Shown here: positions 25,777 to 34,358 of the stretch, one piece after another
How the letters are laid out: each line of letters starts with the position of its first letter
Position numbering within the stretch: the stretch's first letter is position 1
Source of the DNA: JAGVSR01 sp964589785
GTDB taxonomy: Bacteria > Pseudomonadota > Alphaproteobacteria > Rhizobiales > Hyphomicrobiaceae
Reading direction: 5' to 3'
DNA: 64,000 nt
NCBI GenBank assembly: GCA_964589785.1
Contig: CAZPUQ010000001.1
Location: 558,001 to 622,000, forward strand
Notes under the pieces: model-generated
Databases searched by the model: none
Seen by the model: only the letters and a program-made list of their open reading frames with translations
What the model was told of the DNA's origin: nothing
Program-made: the position numbers and the translations under genes

Positions 25777-28560
25777 ATGCTTGAAAAGACCTACCAGCCG
25801 GCCGCCATCGAGCCGCGCGTCCGCGACGATTGGGACAAGGCCGAGGCTTTCCGGGCGGGCCGACCCGAGCGCGCGAGGGCGCTTCCCTACTGCATCGTCA
25901 TTCCGCCGCCGAACGTGACCGGCTCGCTCCACATGGGGCACGCGCTCAACAATACGTTGCAGGATATCCTCTGCCGCTTCGAGCGCATGCGGGGGAAGGA
26001 CGTGCTCTGGCAGCCGGGCACCGACCATGCCGGCATCGCCACGCAGATGGTCGTCGAGCGGCAGTTGATGGAGCGGCAGGAGCCGGGCCGCCGCGAGATC
26101 GGCCGCGAGAAGTTCCTCGAGAAGGTCTGGGCGTGGAAGGCCGAGAGCGGCGGCACCATCGTCAACCAGCTGAAGCGGCTCGGTGCCTCCTGCGACTGGA
26201 GCCGCGAGCGCTTCACCATGGACGAGGGCCTCTCGAAAGCCGTCGTCAAGGTCTTCGTGGAGCTCTATCGCGTCGGCCTCATCTACAAGGACAAGCGCCT
26301 CGTCAACTGGGACCCGAAGTTCCAGACCGCGATCTCGGACCTGGAGGTCGTGCAGGTCGAGGCGAAGGGCTCGTTCGCCTGGAGCGACGGTGACCCGGAG
26401 CAGCCGTTCGACGCCGACGCGCTCGCCAAGGCGCTCGCCAAGAGCCCGGGCGGGCACATGTATCATATCCGCTATCCGCTGGCGGGACCGGTGCCGGGCT
26501 TTGATGCCGACCACATCGTCGTCGCCACGACCCGTCCCGAGACGATGCTCGGCGATACGGGCGTCGCCGTCCATCCCGACGATGCGCGCTACGCCGCGCT
26601 CGTCAAGGCGGGGGCGAGGGTGCGGCTGCCGATCGTCGGGCGCGAGATCCCGATCGTGGCCGACGAGTACTCCGATCCCGAGAAGGGCACGGGCGCGGTG
26701 AAGATCACGCCCGCGCACGACTTCAACGACTTCGAGGTCGGCCGGCGTCACAAGCTCGCGCAGATCAACGTGCTCGACCCTTTCGGCAGGATCATCTCGG
26801 GCGAGGCCGCCAAGCACGACGGCATTCCGTCAAGCTTGCAGGGCATCGACCGCTTCGAAGCCAGGAGGAACGTGGTGGCGGAGCTCGCCGCCCTCGGCCT
26901 TCTCGCGGGCATCGAGCCGACGTCGCACACCGTTCCGCATGGCGACCGCTCGGGGGCCGTCATCGAGCCCTGGCTGACCGACCAGTGGTACGTCAACGCC
27001 GCGGCTCTGGCGAAGGACGCCATCAAGGCGGTCGAGGACGGGCGCACCGAGTTCGTGCCGAAGAACTGGGAGAAGACCTATTTCGAGTGGATGCACAACA
27101 TCCAGCCCTGGTGCATCTCGCGCCAGCTCTGGTGGGGACACCAGATTCCGGCGTGGTACGGCCCGGACGGCCAGGTCTTCGTCGCCGCGGACGAGCAGGA
27201 GGCCCTGGGGCTCGCCGCCGCGCACTACAAGGCGGACACGCCGCTGACGCGCGATCCCGACGTGCTCGACACCTGGTTCTCCTCGGGTTTGTGGGCGTTC
27301 TCGACGCTCGGCTGGCCGGACGAGACGCCCGAGCTCAAGCGCTACTATCCGACGAGCGTGCTCGTCACCGGCTTCGACATCATCTTCTTCTGGGTCGCCC
27401 GCATGATGATGCTGTCGCTCCATTTCCAGAAGGACGTGCCCTTCCGGCACATCTACATCCATGCCCTCGTGCGCGACGAGAAGGGGCAGAAGATGTCGAA
27501 GTCGAAAGGCAACGTCATCGATCCGCTCGAGATCATCGACGCCGATGGAGCCGACGCCCTGCGCTTCACGCTGGCGCGCATGGCTGCGCAGGGCCGCGAC
27601 ATCAAGCTCGCGAGGCAGGCGGTCGAAGGCAACCGCAAGTTCGCCAACAAACTGTGGAACGCGGCCCGCTTCGCCGAGATGAACGAATGCGTGCGCCAGC
27701 ACGACTTCGATCCGCATTCGGTCAAGCACACGCTGAACCGCTGGATCGCGGGCGAGACGGAGCGCGCCGCAGCGAGCGTGACCGCGGGGCTCGAGGCCTA
27801 CAAGTTCAACGAGGCTGCGGGCGCCATCTACGAGTTCGTCTGGGGCATCTTCTGCGACTGGTACCTGGAGCTGATCAAGCCGATCCTCGCCGGCGACGAT
27901 GAGGAGGCGATGATCGAGACGCGCGCCACCGTGGCGTGGGTGATCGACCAGATCCTCAAGCTGTTGCATCCCTTCATGCCCTTCATCACCGAGGAGCTGT
28001 GGGCGCACCTCGTCGAGCACGGCGTGGCGCGCGATTCGCTCCTGACGCTCAGCACGTGGCCGAACCCCAGGGGCCTTGCGGACGCGCGCGTCGATGAGGA
28101 GATCGGCTGGGTCGTCGAGCTCATCTCCGCGGTGCGGTCGGTGCGGACGGAGATGAACGTGCCGGCCGCCGCCAAGATCGAGCTCGTCGTGACCGGCGCC
28201 TCGGAGGAGACGCGCGCACGGGCGAGGGCGCACGACGAGACGATCATGCGCCTGGCGCGCCTCGACAGCATCACGTTCGCGGCGTCCGCGCCGAAGGGCT
28301 CCGCCCTCATCGTGGTCGGGGAGGCGACGATGGCCCTGCCGCTCGAGGGCGTCATCGACATGAATGCGGAGCGCAAGCGGCTTCAGAAGGAGATCGCCAA
28401 GGCCGAGGGCGACACGGGCAAGGCGGCGGCCTGGCTCGCCAACGAGGCGAACGTGGCGAAGAGCCCCGAGCACGTCGTGGAGCTGAACCGCGAGCGCGTC
28501 CTGGACGGCACGGAGAAGATCAAGCGTCTCAAGGCCGCCCTCAGACGCATCGAGGCGTAG
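25777..28560 (+). CDS. valS: Valyl-tRNA synthetase
   Basis: The 927-residue class I synthetase charges tRNA-Val. The HIGH motif is HMGH at residues 52-55 in PPPNVTGSLHMGHALN, and the KMSKS motif is at 572-576 in EKGQKMSKSKGNVIDP. The editing (CP1) domain has VVATTRPETMLGDTGVAVHP and GTGAVKITPAHDFND. The anticodon-binding region includes NKLWNAARF and FMPFITEELW, and the C-terminus is a coiled coil (MNAERKRLQKEIAKAEGD). The stop is 6 bp from that of the convergent DUF2939 gene. Confidence 0.98.
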   Translation: MLEKTYQPAAIEPRVRDDWDKAEAFRAGRPERARALPYCIVIPPPNVTGSLHMGHALNNTLQDILCRFERMRGKDVLWQPGTDHAGIATQMVVERQLMERQEPGRREIGREKFLEKVWAWKAESGGTIVNQLKRLGASCDWSRERFTMDEGLSKAVVKVFVELYRVGLIYKDKRLVNWDPKFQTAISDLEVVQVEAKGSFAWSDGDPEQPFDADALAKALAKSPGGHMYHIRYPLAGPVPGFDADHIVVATTRPETMLGDTGVAVHPDDARYAALVKAGARVRLPIVGREIPIVADEYSDPEKGTGAVKITPAHDFNDFEVGRRHKLAQINVLDPFGRIISGEAAKHDGIPSSLQGIDRFEARRNVVAELAALGLLAGIEPTSHTVPHGDRSGAVIEPWLTDQWYVNAAALAKDAIKAVEDGRTEFVPKNWEKTYFEWMHNIQPWCISRQLWWGHQIPAWYGPDGQVFVAADEQEALGLAAAHYKADTPLTRDPDVLDTWFSSGLWAFSTLGWPDETPELKRYYPTSVLVTGFDIIFFWVARMMMLSLHFQKDVPFRHIYIHALVRDEKGQKMSKSKGNVIDPLEIIDADGADALRFTLARMAAQGRDIKLARQAVEGNRKFANKLWNAARFAEMNECVRQHDFDPHSVKHTLNRWIAGETERAAASVTAGLEAYKFNEAAGAIYEFVWGIFCDWYLELIKPILAGDDEEAMIETRATVAWVIDQILKLLHPFMPFITEELWAHLVEHGVARDSLLTLSTWPNPRGLADARVDEEIGWVVELISAVRSVRTEMNVPAAAKIELVVTGASEETRARARAHDETIMRLARLDSITFAASAPKGSALIVVGEATMALPLEGVIDMNAERKRLQKEIAKAEGDTGKAAAWLANEANVAKSPEHVVELNRERVLDGTEKIKRLKAALRRIEA

Positions 28561-28566
28561 CGGAGC

Positions 28567-29241
28567 TCATCGCTCGTTCGGGTCGCGCGCGGCCATGAGG
28601 GTTGCGAGACGCGGCAGCGGGTGCCGCGCGCTGTGGACGTAGAGCTCGGTGAGCTTCCAGCGCAGCTCGCGGAACTCGAACAGTCCGGTGAAGCGACGCA
28701 TCGGATCGAACTTGTCGGCCATCTCGATCTCGAAGGCGATCGGCGTCACGAACTCCACGTGCAGGAGGCGCGACCAGAATGCGCTGACGCGCCGCGGCAG
28801 GGTGGCGAGCGTCCTCGGCGTGTCCTCCACGCTCGCCACGTACCGCTTGTAGGCCTGGCCGTACGCGACGAGCGTCGGCAGTCCTTCAGCGTTGGCGTAG
28901 CGGTCGACGAGACGGTCCACGGCGGCCGTGCCGACGTAGGTCTTGAAGCGCTCCCACCACCCAGACGCGACGGGGCCAGGCGCCACGGGGCCAGGCCCGA
29001 CAGGGCCGGCCGCGACGGAGGACGTGGGCGCCAACCGGAACTCCATCGGACGGTCGAACGCAGCGCTCGTCAGCGATTTGCGCAGGGTCACGCGCACGCT
29101 GTCCCACTCGACGAGGGCGTCGATGACGGCGACGTTGCCGCCCGTGATGGCCTCCTTCAGCGTCCACGCCGTCACGAAGGGTGACGCGGCATAGAGCGCG
29201 AAGGGCAGAAGCCAGAGCGCGGCGCGCAGCGTGAAGGGCAT
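28567..29241 (-). CDS. DUF2939 domain-containing protein
   Basis: This 224-residue protein opens with an uncleaved or signal-like hydrophobic segment, MPFTLRAALWLLPFALYAASPFVTAW. It continues into the DUF2939 pattern LKEAITGGNVAVIDALVEWDSVRVTLRKSL around residues 27-56. A Pro/Gly/Val-repeat linker (GPVGPGPVAPGPV) follows. The C-terminal part, FKTYVGTAAVDRLVDRYANAEGLPTL and FDPMRRFTGLFEFRELRWKLTEL, resembles the part of family members that predicts membrane-associated folding. The role is unknown. The longer frame up to 29511 is unconserved, so I use ATG 29241. Confidence 0.75.
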   Translation of the reverse strand: MPFTLRAALWLLPFALYAASPFVTAWTLKEAITGGNVAVIDALVEWDSVRVTLRKSLTSAAFDRPMEFRLAPTSSVAAGPVGPGPVAPGPVASGWWERFKTYVGTAAVDRLVDRYANAEGLPTLVAYGQAYKRYVASVEDTPRTLATLPRRVSAFWSRLLHVEFVTPIAFEIEMADKFDPMRRFTGLFEFRELRWKLTELYVHSARHPLPRLATLMAARDPNER

Positions 29242-29760
29242 GGACGGTCCGTCGGTGAGGGGGGAACGCGACGCCCGCCATCCCACCGCACCATTGCGGC
29301 CCCTCCGGGGCGGATGTGCGGTCGCCCGCCGAGGCGGGTATGTGGCGCGCGGAAAGGAGATGTTCCAGACCACGCGCGCCGCGGGTTCGCTCCGGGACGG
29401 CCGCAGGATGCCTCCGGGGAGCCGTCTTTGGGCCCAGGTCGTCGGATAGAGGAGACCTGCGACGTCCTGCGGTCCAGGGGCGACGCCGCGTCCGCTTCGG
29501 CCCTCCTGCAAAAGTTCGCGTCAATGTTGCTTAATGGTCACGAAGCGCTTGGAAACATGCCTCTTTTGAGCCACAAAACGGCGCGACACAGGAATCGGTC
29601 GAAGGCCTCGATGAGGGCTTTGGACCGCGGGTGCATGCGAGACCGCAGGCCTACGGCAGGATGCGTTCAAAGCTCCCAGGTGTGTCGAGGAACGGCCGAC
29701 CGCGCGTGCGGGACCGTTCCGTTGCCCTTGGTCGAGCTTTCAGAGGATAGAAGAAACAAC
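29242..29760. other. Long leader and divergent region upstream of ilvD
   Basis: This 519-bp region separates the DUF2939 gene from ilvD. Frames crossing it (for example from 29314) join ilvD in frame but encode unconserved basic protein. I find no Leu/Ile/Val-rich leader peptide with a clear attenuator. An AACGG/CCGTT inverted repeat lies at about 29691-29718. Confidence 0.5.
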
Positions 29761-31485
29761 ATGGACGCGAAGACGTTCGACAAGTCGAAGCTGCCGAGCC
29801 GCCACGTCACCGTCGGCCCCTCGCGCGCGCCGCATCGCTCCTACTACTATGCGATGGGCCTGACCGAGGAGCAGATCAACCGTCCCTTCGTCGGCGTCGT
29901 GTCGTGTTGGAACGAGGCCGCGCCCTGCAACATCGCGCTGATGCGCCAGGCCCAGGCCGCCAAGGCGGGCGTGCACGAGGCTGGCGGCACGCCGCGCGAG
30001 TTCTGCACCATCACCGTCACCGACGGCATCGCCATGGGCCACCAGGGCATGAAGTCGTCGCTCGTCTCGCGCGAGGTCATCGCCGACTCGATCGAGCTCA
30101 CCATGCGCGGCCACTGCTACGATGCGATCGTGGGTATCGCCGGCTGCGACAAGTCCCTGCCCGGCACCATGATGGCGATGCTGCGCCTCAACGTACCCTC
30201 CGTCTTCATGTACGGCGGCTCGATCCTCCCCGGCCGCTTCCGCGGCAAGGACGTGACCGTGCTCGACGTCTTCGAGGGCGTCGGCATGCATTCCGCCGGG
30301 CGCATGAGCGATGACGACCTGCACGAGCTGGAATGTGTGGCCTGCCCGAGCGCGGGCGCCTGCGGCGGACAGTTCACGGCCAACACGATGGCGATGGTGT
30401 CGGAGGCGATCGGCCTGGCGCTGCCGGGCTCGGCGGGCTCGCCGGCGCCGTACGAGGAGCGCGACAGCTACGCGACGGCAAGCGGCAAGGCGGTCATGCG
30501 CCTCATCGCGGATGGCCTGCGCCCGCGCGAGATCGCAACCCGCAAGGCCTTCGAGAACGCCGCGACCGTGGTGGCCGCGACCGGCGGCTCCACCAATGCC
30601 GCGCTGCACCTGCCGGCGATGGCGAACGAGTGCGGCATCGACTTCGACCTCTTCGACGTCGCCGCGATCTTCAAGCGCACGCCCTACATCGCCGACCTGA
30701 AGCCCGGCGGGCAGTACGTCGCCAAGGACGTGTTCGAGATCGGCGGCGTGCCGCAGGTGCTGAAGGCGCTGCTCGACGGCGGCTATCTCCATGGCGACTG
30801 CCTGACGGTCACCGGCCGGACGATGGCGCAGAACCTCGAGAAGGTCGTCTTCAACACCGACCAGAAGGTCGTCTATCCGGTGGCGCAGGCGATCTCGAAG
30901 ACCGGCGGCGTCGTCGGCCTCAAGGGCACGCTCGCGCCCGATGGCGCCATCGTGAAGGTCGCGGGCCTGAAGAAGCTGCAGTTCTCCGGTCCCGCACGCG
31001 TCTTCGACTGCGAGGAGGATGCGTTTGCGGCGGTGAGCGCCGGCAACTTCCAGGAGGGCGAGGTCCTCATCATCCGCTACGAGGGTCCGAAAGGCGGCCC
31101 CGGCATGCGTGAGATGCTGTCCACGACGGCGGCGCTCTACGGCCAGGGCATGGGCGACAAGGTCGCCCTCATCACCGACGGACGCTTCTCGGGCGCGACG
31201 CGCGGCTTCTGCATCGGCCACGTCGGGCCGGAGGCGGCGGTGGGCGGCCCGATCGGCCTCATCCGCGACGGCGACATCATCGCGATCGATGCCGACAAGG
31301 GCACGCTCGACCTCAAGGTTCCCGCCGACGAGCTCGAGCGGCGGCGCAAGGCATGGAAGGCTCCCGACAACCCCTATCAAACCGGCGCGATCCGCAAGTT
31401 CGCGGATCAGGTGGGCCCGGCGCGCTACGGTGCCGTGACCCATCGCGGAGGAAAGGCTGAAGTCGTCTGCTATGCGGATATCTAG
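29761..31485 (+). CDS. ilvD: Dihydroxy-acid dehydratase
   Basis: IlvD makes the 2-oxo acid precursors of valine and isoleucine. The 574-residue protein has the three iron-sulphur ligand cysteines: C56 (NEAAPCNIAL), C129 (IAGCDKSLPGTMMAM) and C201 (CPSAGACGGQF). The C-terminal LITDGRFSGATRGFCIGHVGPEA is also typical. ATG 29761 gives the normal family start and has GAAGAA upstream; a longer in-frame extension is unconserved. Its 3' end overlaps the start of the exoR-like gene by 14 bp. Confidence 0.97.
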   Translation: MDAKTFDKSKLPSRHVTVGPSRAPHRSYYYAMGLTEEQINRPFVGVVSCWNEAAPCNIALMRQAQAAKAGVHEAGGTPREFCTITVTDGIAMGHQGMKSSLVSREVIADSIELTMRGHCYDAIVGIAGCDKSLPGTMMAMLRLNVPSVFMYGGSILPGRFRGKDVTVLDVFEGVGMHSAGRMSDDDLHELECVACPSAGACGGQFTANTMAMVSEAIGLALPGSAGSPAPYEERDSYATASGKAVMRLIADGLRPREIATRKAFENAATVVAATGGSTNAALHLPAMANECGIDFDLFDVAAIFKRTPYIADLKPGGQYVAKDVFEIGGVPQVLKALLDGGYLHGDCLTVTGRTMAQNLEKVVFNTDQKVVYPVAQAISKTGGVVGLKGTLAPDGAIVKVAGLKKLQFSGPARVFDCEEDAFAAVSAGNFQEGEVLIIRYEGPKGGPGMREMLSTTAALYGQGMGDKVALITDGRFSGATRGFCIGHVGPEAAVGGPIGLIRDGDIIAIDADKGTLDLKVPADELERRRKAWKAPDNPYQTGAIRKFADQVGPARYGAVTHRGGKAEVVCYADI

Positions 31486-32506
31486 ATCACACCTCCGCGG
31501 CGCGTTGATCGCAACGCTGCTGCCCCTGCTCGTCGCCGGCGCGGGAGCGGAAACGGTCACGTTCTCCTCCCCGCGCGAGGCGTTGAAGCAGGGCATGAGC
31601 GCCTATCAGGGCGGCTACTACGAGATCGCGATTCCGGCGCTCGAGTATGCAGCGGCCAAGAAGGAGTTCATGGCGGAGTACTACCTGGCCCGCATCTACA
31701 GCGACAACTCGGGCGCGCACACGGACCACGCCAAGGCCTATCTGCTCTTCCAGCGCATCGCGGATGAGTATGCCGACGCCGACCCGGACGACGACCCTCG
31801 CGCGCCCTACGTCGGCAAGTCGCTGACCGCGCTCGCCGGATATTTGCGCCGCGGCATCAAGGAGATCGGCGTCAAAGCCGATCTCACGCAGGCGATCATC
31901 TATCTGCAGAACGCCTCGACGACGTTCGACGACGAGGACGCCCAGTTCGAGCTCGCCAAGCTGAAGCTCAGCGGCGAAGGGCTCGACGAGGACGAGGCGA
32001 TGGGGCGGCACTGGCTCGCCGATCTTTCCGAGCGCGGCCATGCCGGCGCGCAGGCCTTCCTTGCCGATCTGCTCTGGCGCGGCAAATACATGAAGCCCGA
32101 CAAGGCGACGGCGCTCGCCCTCATCGCCGTCGCCGTGGACAACGCGCCGGCCTACGACCGGCTATGGATCGACGACATCTACCAGAACATCTATTGCGGC
32201 TCGGGCGAGGGCATCCGCAAGCAGGCGAACGGCATCGTGGCCCAGTGGGGCAACCGCTACGGCCGCAAGCCCGAGGTGCGCGAGGCCTCCGGTCTCGGTC
32301 TTCTGGCGACCGGGCCCGAGCGCACTTGCAAGAACGGCGAGCCGGTCGGTCCGATCCGGCTCGAGGGGGGCGAGCTCCAGACGGCGCATCCGATCAAGGT
32401 CGCCCCCGCCCCGGCCGTAACGCCGCAGGGCTTCGTCTACGGCAGCAGCGGTGCGCCGGCCCTGCGCGACGTCGGCACCGAAGTGCGCGATCCCGACAAC
32501 CGGTAG
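31472..32506 (+). CDS. exoR: ExoR-like periplasmic Sel1-repeat regulator
   Basis: This 344-residue protein has a signal peptide (MRISRSHLRGALIATLLPLLVAGAGA cut into MRISRSHLRG and hydrophobic core, cleavage near residue 26) and Sel1/TPR-like repeats. Among them are ALKQGMSAYQGGYYEIAIPAL, AGYLRRGIKEIG, AQFELAKLKLSGEGLD and GHAGAQAFLADLLWRG, then ALIAVAVDNAPAYDRLWI. The order and motifs match rhizobial ExoR, the periplasmic inhibitor of the ExoS/ChvI two-component system. It is longer than classical ExoR because of a C-terminal extension of about 70 residues with two cysteines. It overlaps ilvD by 14 bp, which is an unusual partner. Confidence 0.72.
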   Translation: MRISRSHLRGALIATLLPLLVAGAGAETVTFSSPREALKQGMSAYQGGYYEIAIPALEYAAAKKEFMAEYYLARIYSDNSGAHTDHAKAYLLFQRIADEYADADPDDDPRAPYVGKSLTALAGYLRRGIKEIGVKADLTQAIIYLQNASTTFDDEDAQFELAKLKLSGEGLDEDEAMGRHWLADLSERGHAGAQAFLADLLWRGKYMKPDKATALALIAVAVDNAPAYDRLWIDDIYQNIYCGSGEGIRKQANGIVAQWGNRYGRKPEVREASGLGLLATGPERTCKNGEPVGPIRLEGGELQTAHPIKVAPAPAVTPQGFVYGSSGAPALRDVGTEVRDPDNR

Positions 32507-32619
32507 ATCACGGCGCAGCTTCTGACCCGTAGCGTGGGCGGAACAGGGACCCCCGCCGGACGTTACAGCGTCTGGCAGACAGGGGGGGCAGCCCCATGGG
32601 TCATCCGAAAGGACACGCA

Positions 32620-33093
32620 ATGGCCAAGAACACGATCTGCGTCTGGTACGACAAGGATGCCGAAGCCGCCGCTCGCTTCTATGCCGAGACGTTTCCCGAC
32701 AGCTCGGTGGGTGCAATCTACCGCGCTCCGGGCGACTACCCGTCCGGCAAGACGGGCGACGTCCTGATGGTTGAATTCACGGTCGCCGGCGTCCCGTGTA
32801 TCGGCCTCAATGGCGGTCCCGCTTTCAAGCACAGCGAGGCCTTTTCGTTCCAGATCGCCACCGACGATCAGCAAGAGACCAACCGCTACTGGAATGCGAT
32901 CGTGGGCAACGGCGGACAGGAGAGCGACTGCGGCTGGTGCAAGGACAAGTGGGGCGTGTCGTGGCAGATCACGCCGCGCGTCCTGATGGAGGCGATGGCC
33001 GCCGGCGGCGACGAAGCCAAGCGGGCGTTTGAAGCCATGATGAAAATGAAGAAGATCGACGTCGCTGCGATCGAGGCTGCGCGGCGCGGCTGA
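32620..33093 (+). CDS. VOC-family (PhnB/3-demethylubiquinone methyltransferase-like domain) protein
   Basis: The 157-residue cytoplasmic protein has the glyoxalase-like beta-alpha-beta fold of the PhnB subgroup. It has ICVWYDKDAEAAARFYAETFPDS at the start, MVEFTVAGVPCIGLNGGPAFKHSEAFSFQI, then CGWCKDKWGVSWQITPRVL. The C-terminal MMKMKKIDVAAIEAA is typical of these proteins. The true start is ATG 32620, with GAAAGGA 6 bp before it, not ATG 32596. Such proteins are of unknown substrate; it may be part of a stress response. Confidence 0.88.
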   Translation: MAKNTICVWYDKDAEAAARFYAETFPDSSVGAIYRAPGDYPSGKTGDVLMVEFTVAGVPCIGLNGGPAFKHSEAFSFQIATDDQQETNRYWNAIVGNGGQESDCGWCKDKWGVSWQITPRVLMEAMAAGGDEAKRAFEAMMKMKKIDVAAIEAARRG

Positions 33094-33101
33094 CCTGCGG
33101 C

Positions 33102-33881
33102 TCAGCCCAGCTCGATCCATACCGGCACGTGATCCGACGGCTTCTCCCAGCCACGCGTGAAGCGGTCGACGGCCCCTGCCGTCATGCGGTCGGCCGCTTG
33201 CGGGGAGAGAAGGATGTGGTCGATGCGGATGCCGTCGTCCTTGTTCCAGGCCCCCGCCTGATAGTCCCAGAACGTGTAGACGCCGGGTCCGGGATGGCAG
33301 GCGCGGATCGCATCCGTGTAGCCGAGCGAGACGATCCGGCGCAGCGCCGCGCGGCTCTCGGGCTGGAACAGCGCGTCCCTGACCCACGCGGCGGGCCGCT
33401 TGGCATCGACCGGCTCGGGAATGACGTTGTAATCGCCGGCGAGGACGACGGGCATCTCGGTCTTGAGGAGCGCGCGCGCATGGGCCTCCAGCCGCCGCAT
33501 CCAGGCGAGCTTGTAGGCGAACTTGTCCGTTCCGATGGGGTTGCCGTTCGGCAGGTAGAGCGAGGCGAAGCGGACCGCGATGCCGACGTCGATGATGGTC
33601 GCCTCGATATAGCGCGATTGGGCGTCGGCCGGATCGCCGGGCAGGCCGCGGATCACGTCCTCCATCGGCAGGCGCGAGAGGATCGCGACGCCGTTGAAAC
33701 CCTTCTGGCCGTGTGTCGCGATTTTGTAGCCGAGGTCGGCGAACGCCTCCCCCGGGAAGCCCTCGTCGATGCACTTGATCTCCTGCAGGCCGATGACGTC
33801 GGGTCTGGCGTCTTTGAGGTACGTCAGGGCCAGCTCGAGCCGCGCCTTCACCCCATTGATGTTCCAGGTGGCGATTTTCAT
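33102..33881 (-). CDS. xth: Exodeoxyribonuclease III (AP endonuclease)
   Basis: The 259-residue Mg-dependent nuclease acts in base excision repair. It starts MKIATWNINGVKARL and has the metal ligand glutamate in IGLQEIKC, NGVAILSRLP, SLYLPNGNP, the active-site GDYNVIPEP and a terminal IDHILLSP plus KPSDHVPVWIEL. ATG 33881 matches the family start; the upstream frame to 33989 overlaps erpA and is unconserved. It is convergent with the VOC gene, 8 bp away, and follows erpA by 37 bp. Confidence 0.96.
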   Translation of the reverse strand: MKIATWNINGVKARLELALTYLKDARPDVIGLQEIKCIDEGFPGEAFADLGYKIATHGQKGFNGVAILSRLPMEDVIRGLPGDPADAQSRYIEATIIDVGIAVRFASLYLPNGNPIGTDKFAYKLAWMRRLEAHARALLKTEMPVVLAGDYNVIPEPVDAKRPAAWVRDALFQPESRAALRRIVSLGYTDAIRACHPGPGVYTFWDYQAGAWNKDDGIRIDHILLSPQAADRMTAGAVDRFTRGWEKPSDHVPVWIELG

Positions 33882-33918
33882 GGCGGCGCGGTGTGGATTC
33901 CGGTCGGCGGGGATCGCG

Positions 33919-34251
33919 TCAGAGCGAGAAGCTGGTGCCGCATCCGCAGGACGATGTCGCGTGGGGATTGCGGATCTGGAAGGAGGCACCGATGAGATCG
34001 TCGACGTAGTCGATCTCCGAGCCGGCGAGGTATTCGAGCGAGACGGGATCGATGAGGACCCGCGCGCCGTCGCGCTCGATCACGATGTCGTCGGGCGCCA
34101 CGTCGCGCGTGAGGTCGTAGCGGTACTTGAAGCCCGAGCAGCCGCCGCCCTCCACCGCGACGCGCAGCATGGTGCCGTCCGGCTCTCCGGCGACGATTTC
34201 GGCGATCCGGCGGGCGGCCGGGCCGGTGACGATGACGGCGTGTTCGCTCAT
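33919..34251 (-). CDS. erpA: A-type iron-sulphur cluster insertion protein
   Basis: The 110-residue protein carries Fe-S clusters to target apoproteins. The three conserved cysteines are C38 in VEGGGCSGFKYRY and C102 and C104 in SSCGCGTSF. The start ATG 34251 follows the family pattern MSEHAVIVTGPAARRI. It reads divergently from dgt and forms a probable two-gene unit with xth. The next Fe-S users in the window are IlvD and Bfd. Confidence 0.95.
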   Translation of the reverse strand: MSEHAVIVTGPAARRIAEIVAGEPDGTMLRVAVEGGGCSGFKYRYDLTRDVAPDDIVIERDGARVLIDPVSLEYLAGSEIDYVDDLIGASFQIRNPHATSSCGCGTSFSL

Positions 34252-34358
34252 CCTGGGTTCCATGGCCTGTGCATTGGTGGCGCCTTGGCGAGGCCGAGGT
34301 TGCCAAGGCGCGGACGTTGCGCTCAACAGAAAGATAGGAATCGGGGCCCCGGTGTCAA

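Noticed and set aside
29449..29460. GAGGAGACCTGC, another B12-box-like string upstream of ilvD
   Set aside because: No further riboswitch elements surround it and ilvD has no cobalamin link; it also shows that this string can occur by chance.
29740..31596. 618-residue open frame antisense to ilvD
   Set aside because: It is a typical antisense frame of a GC-rich gene with no recognisable motif.
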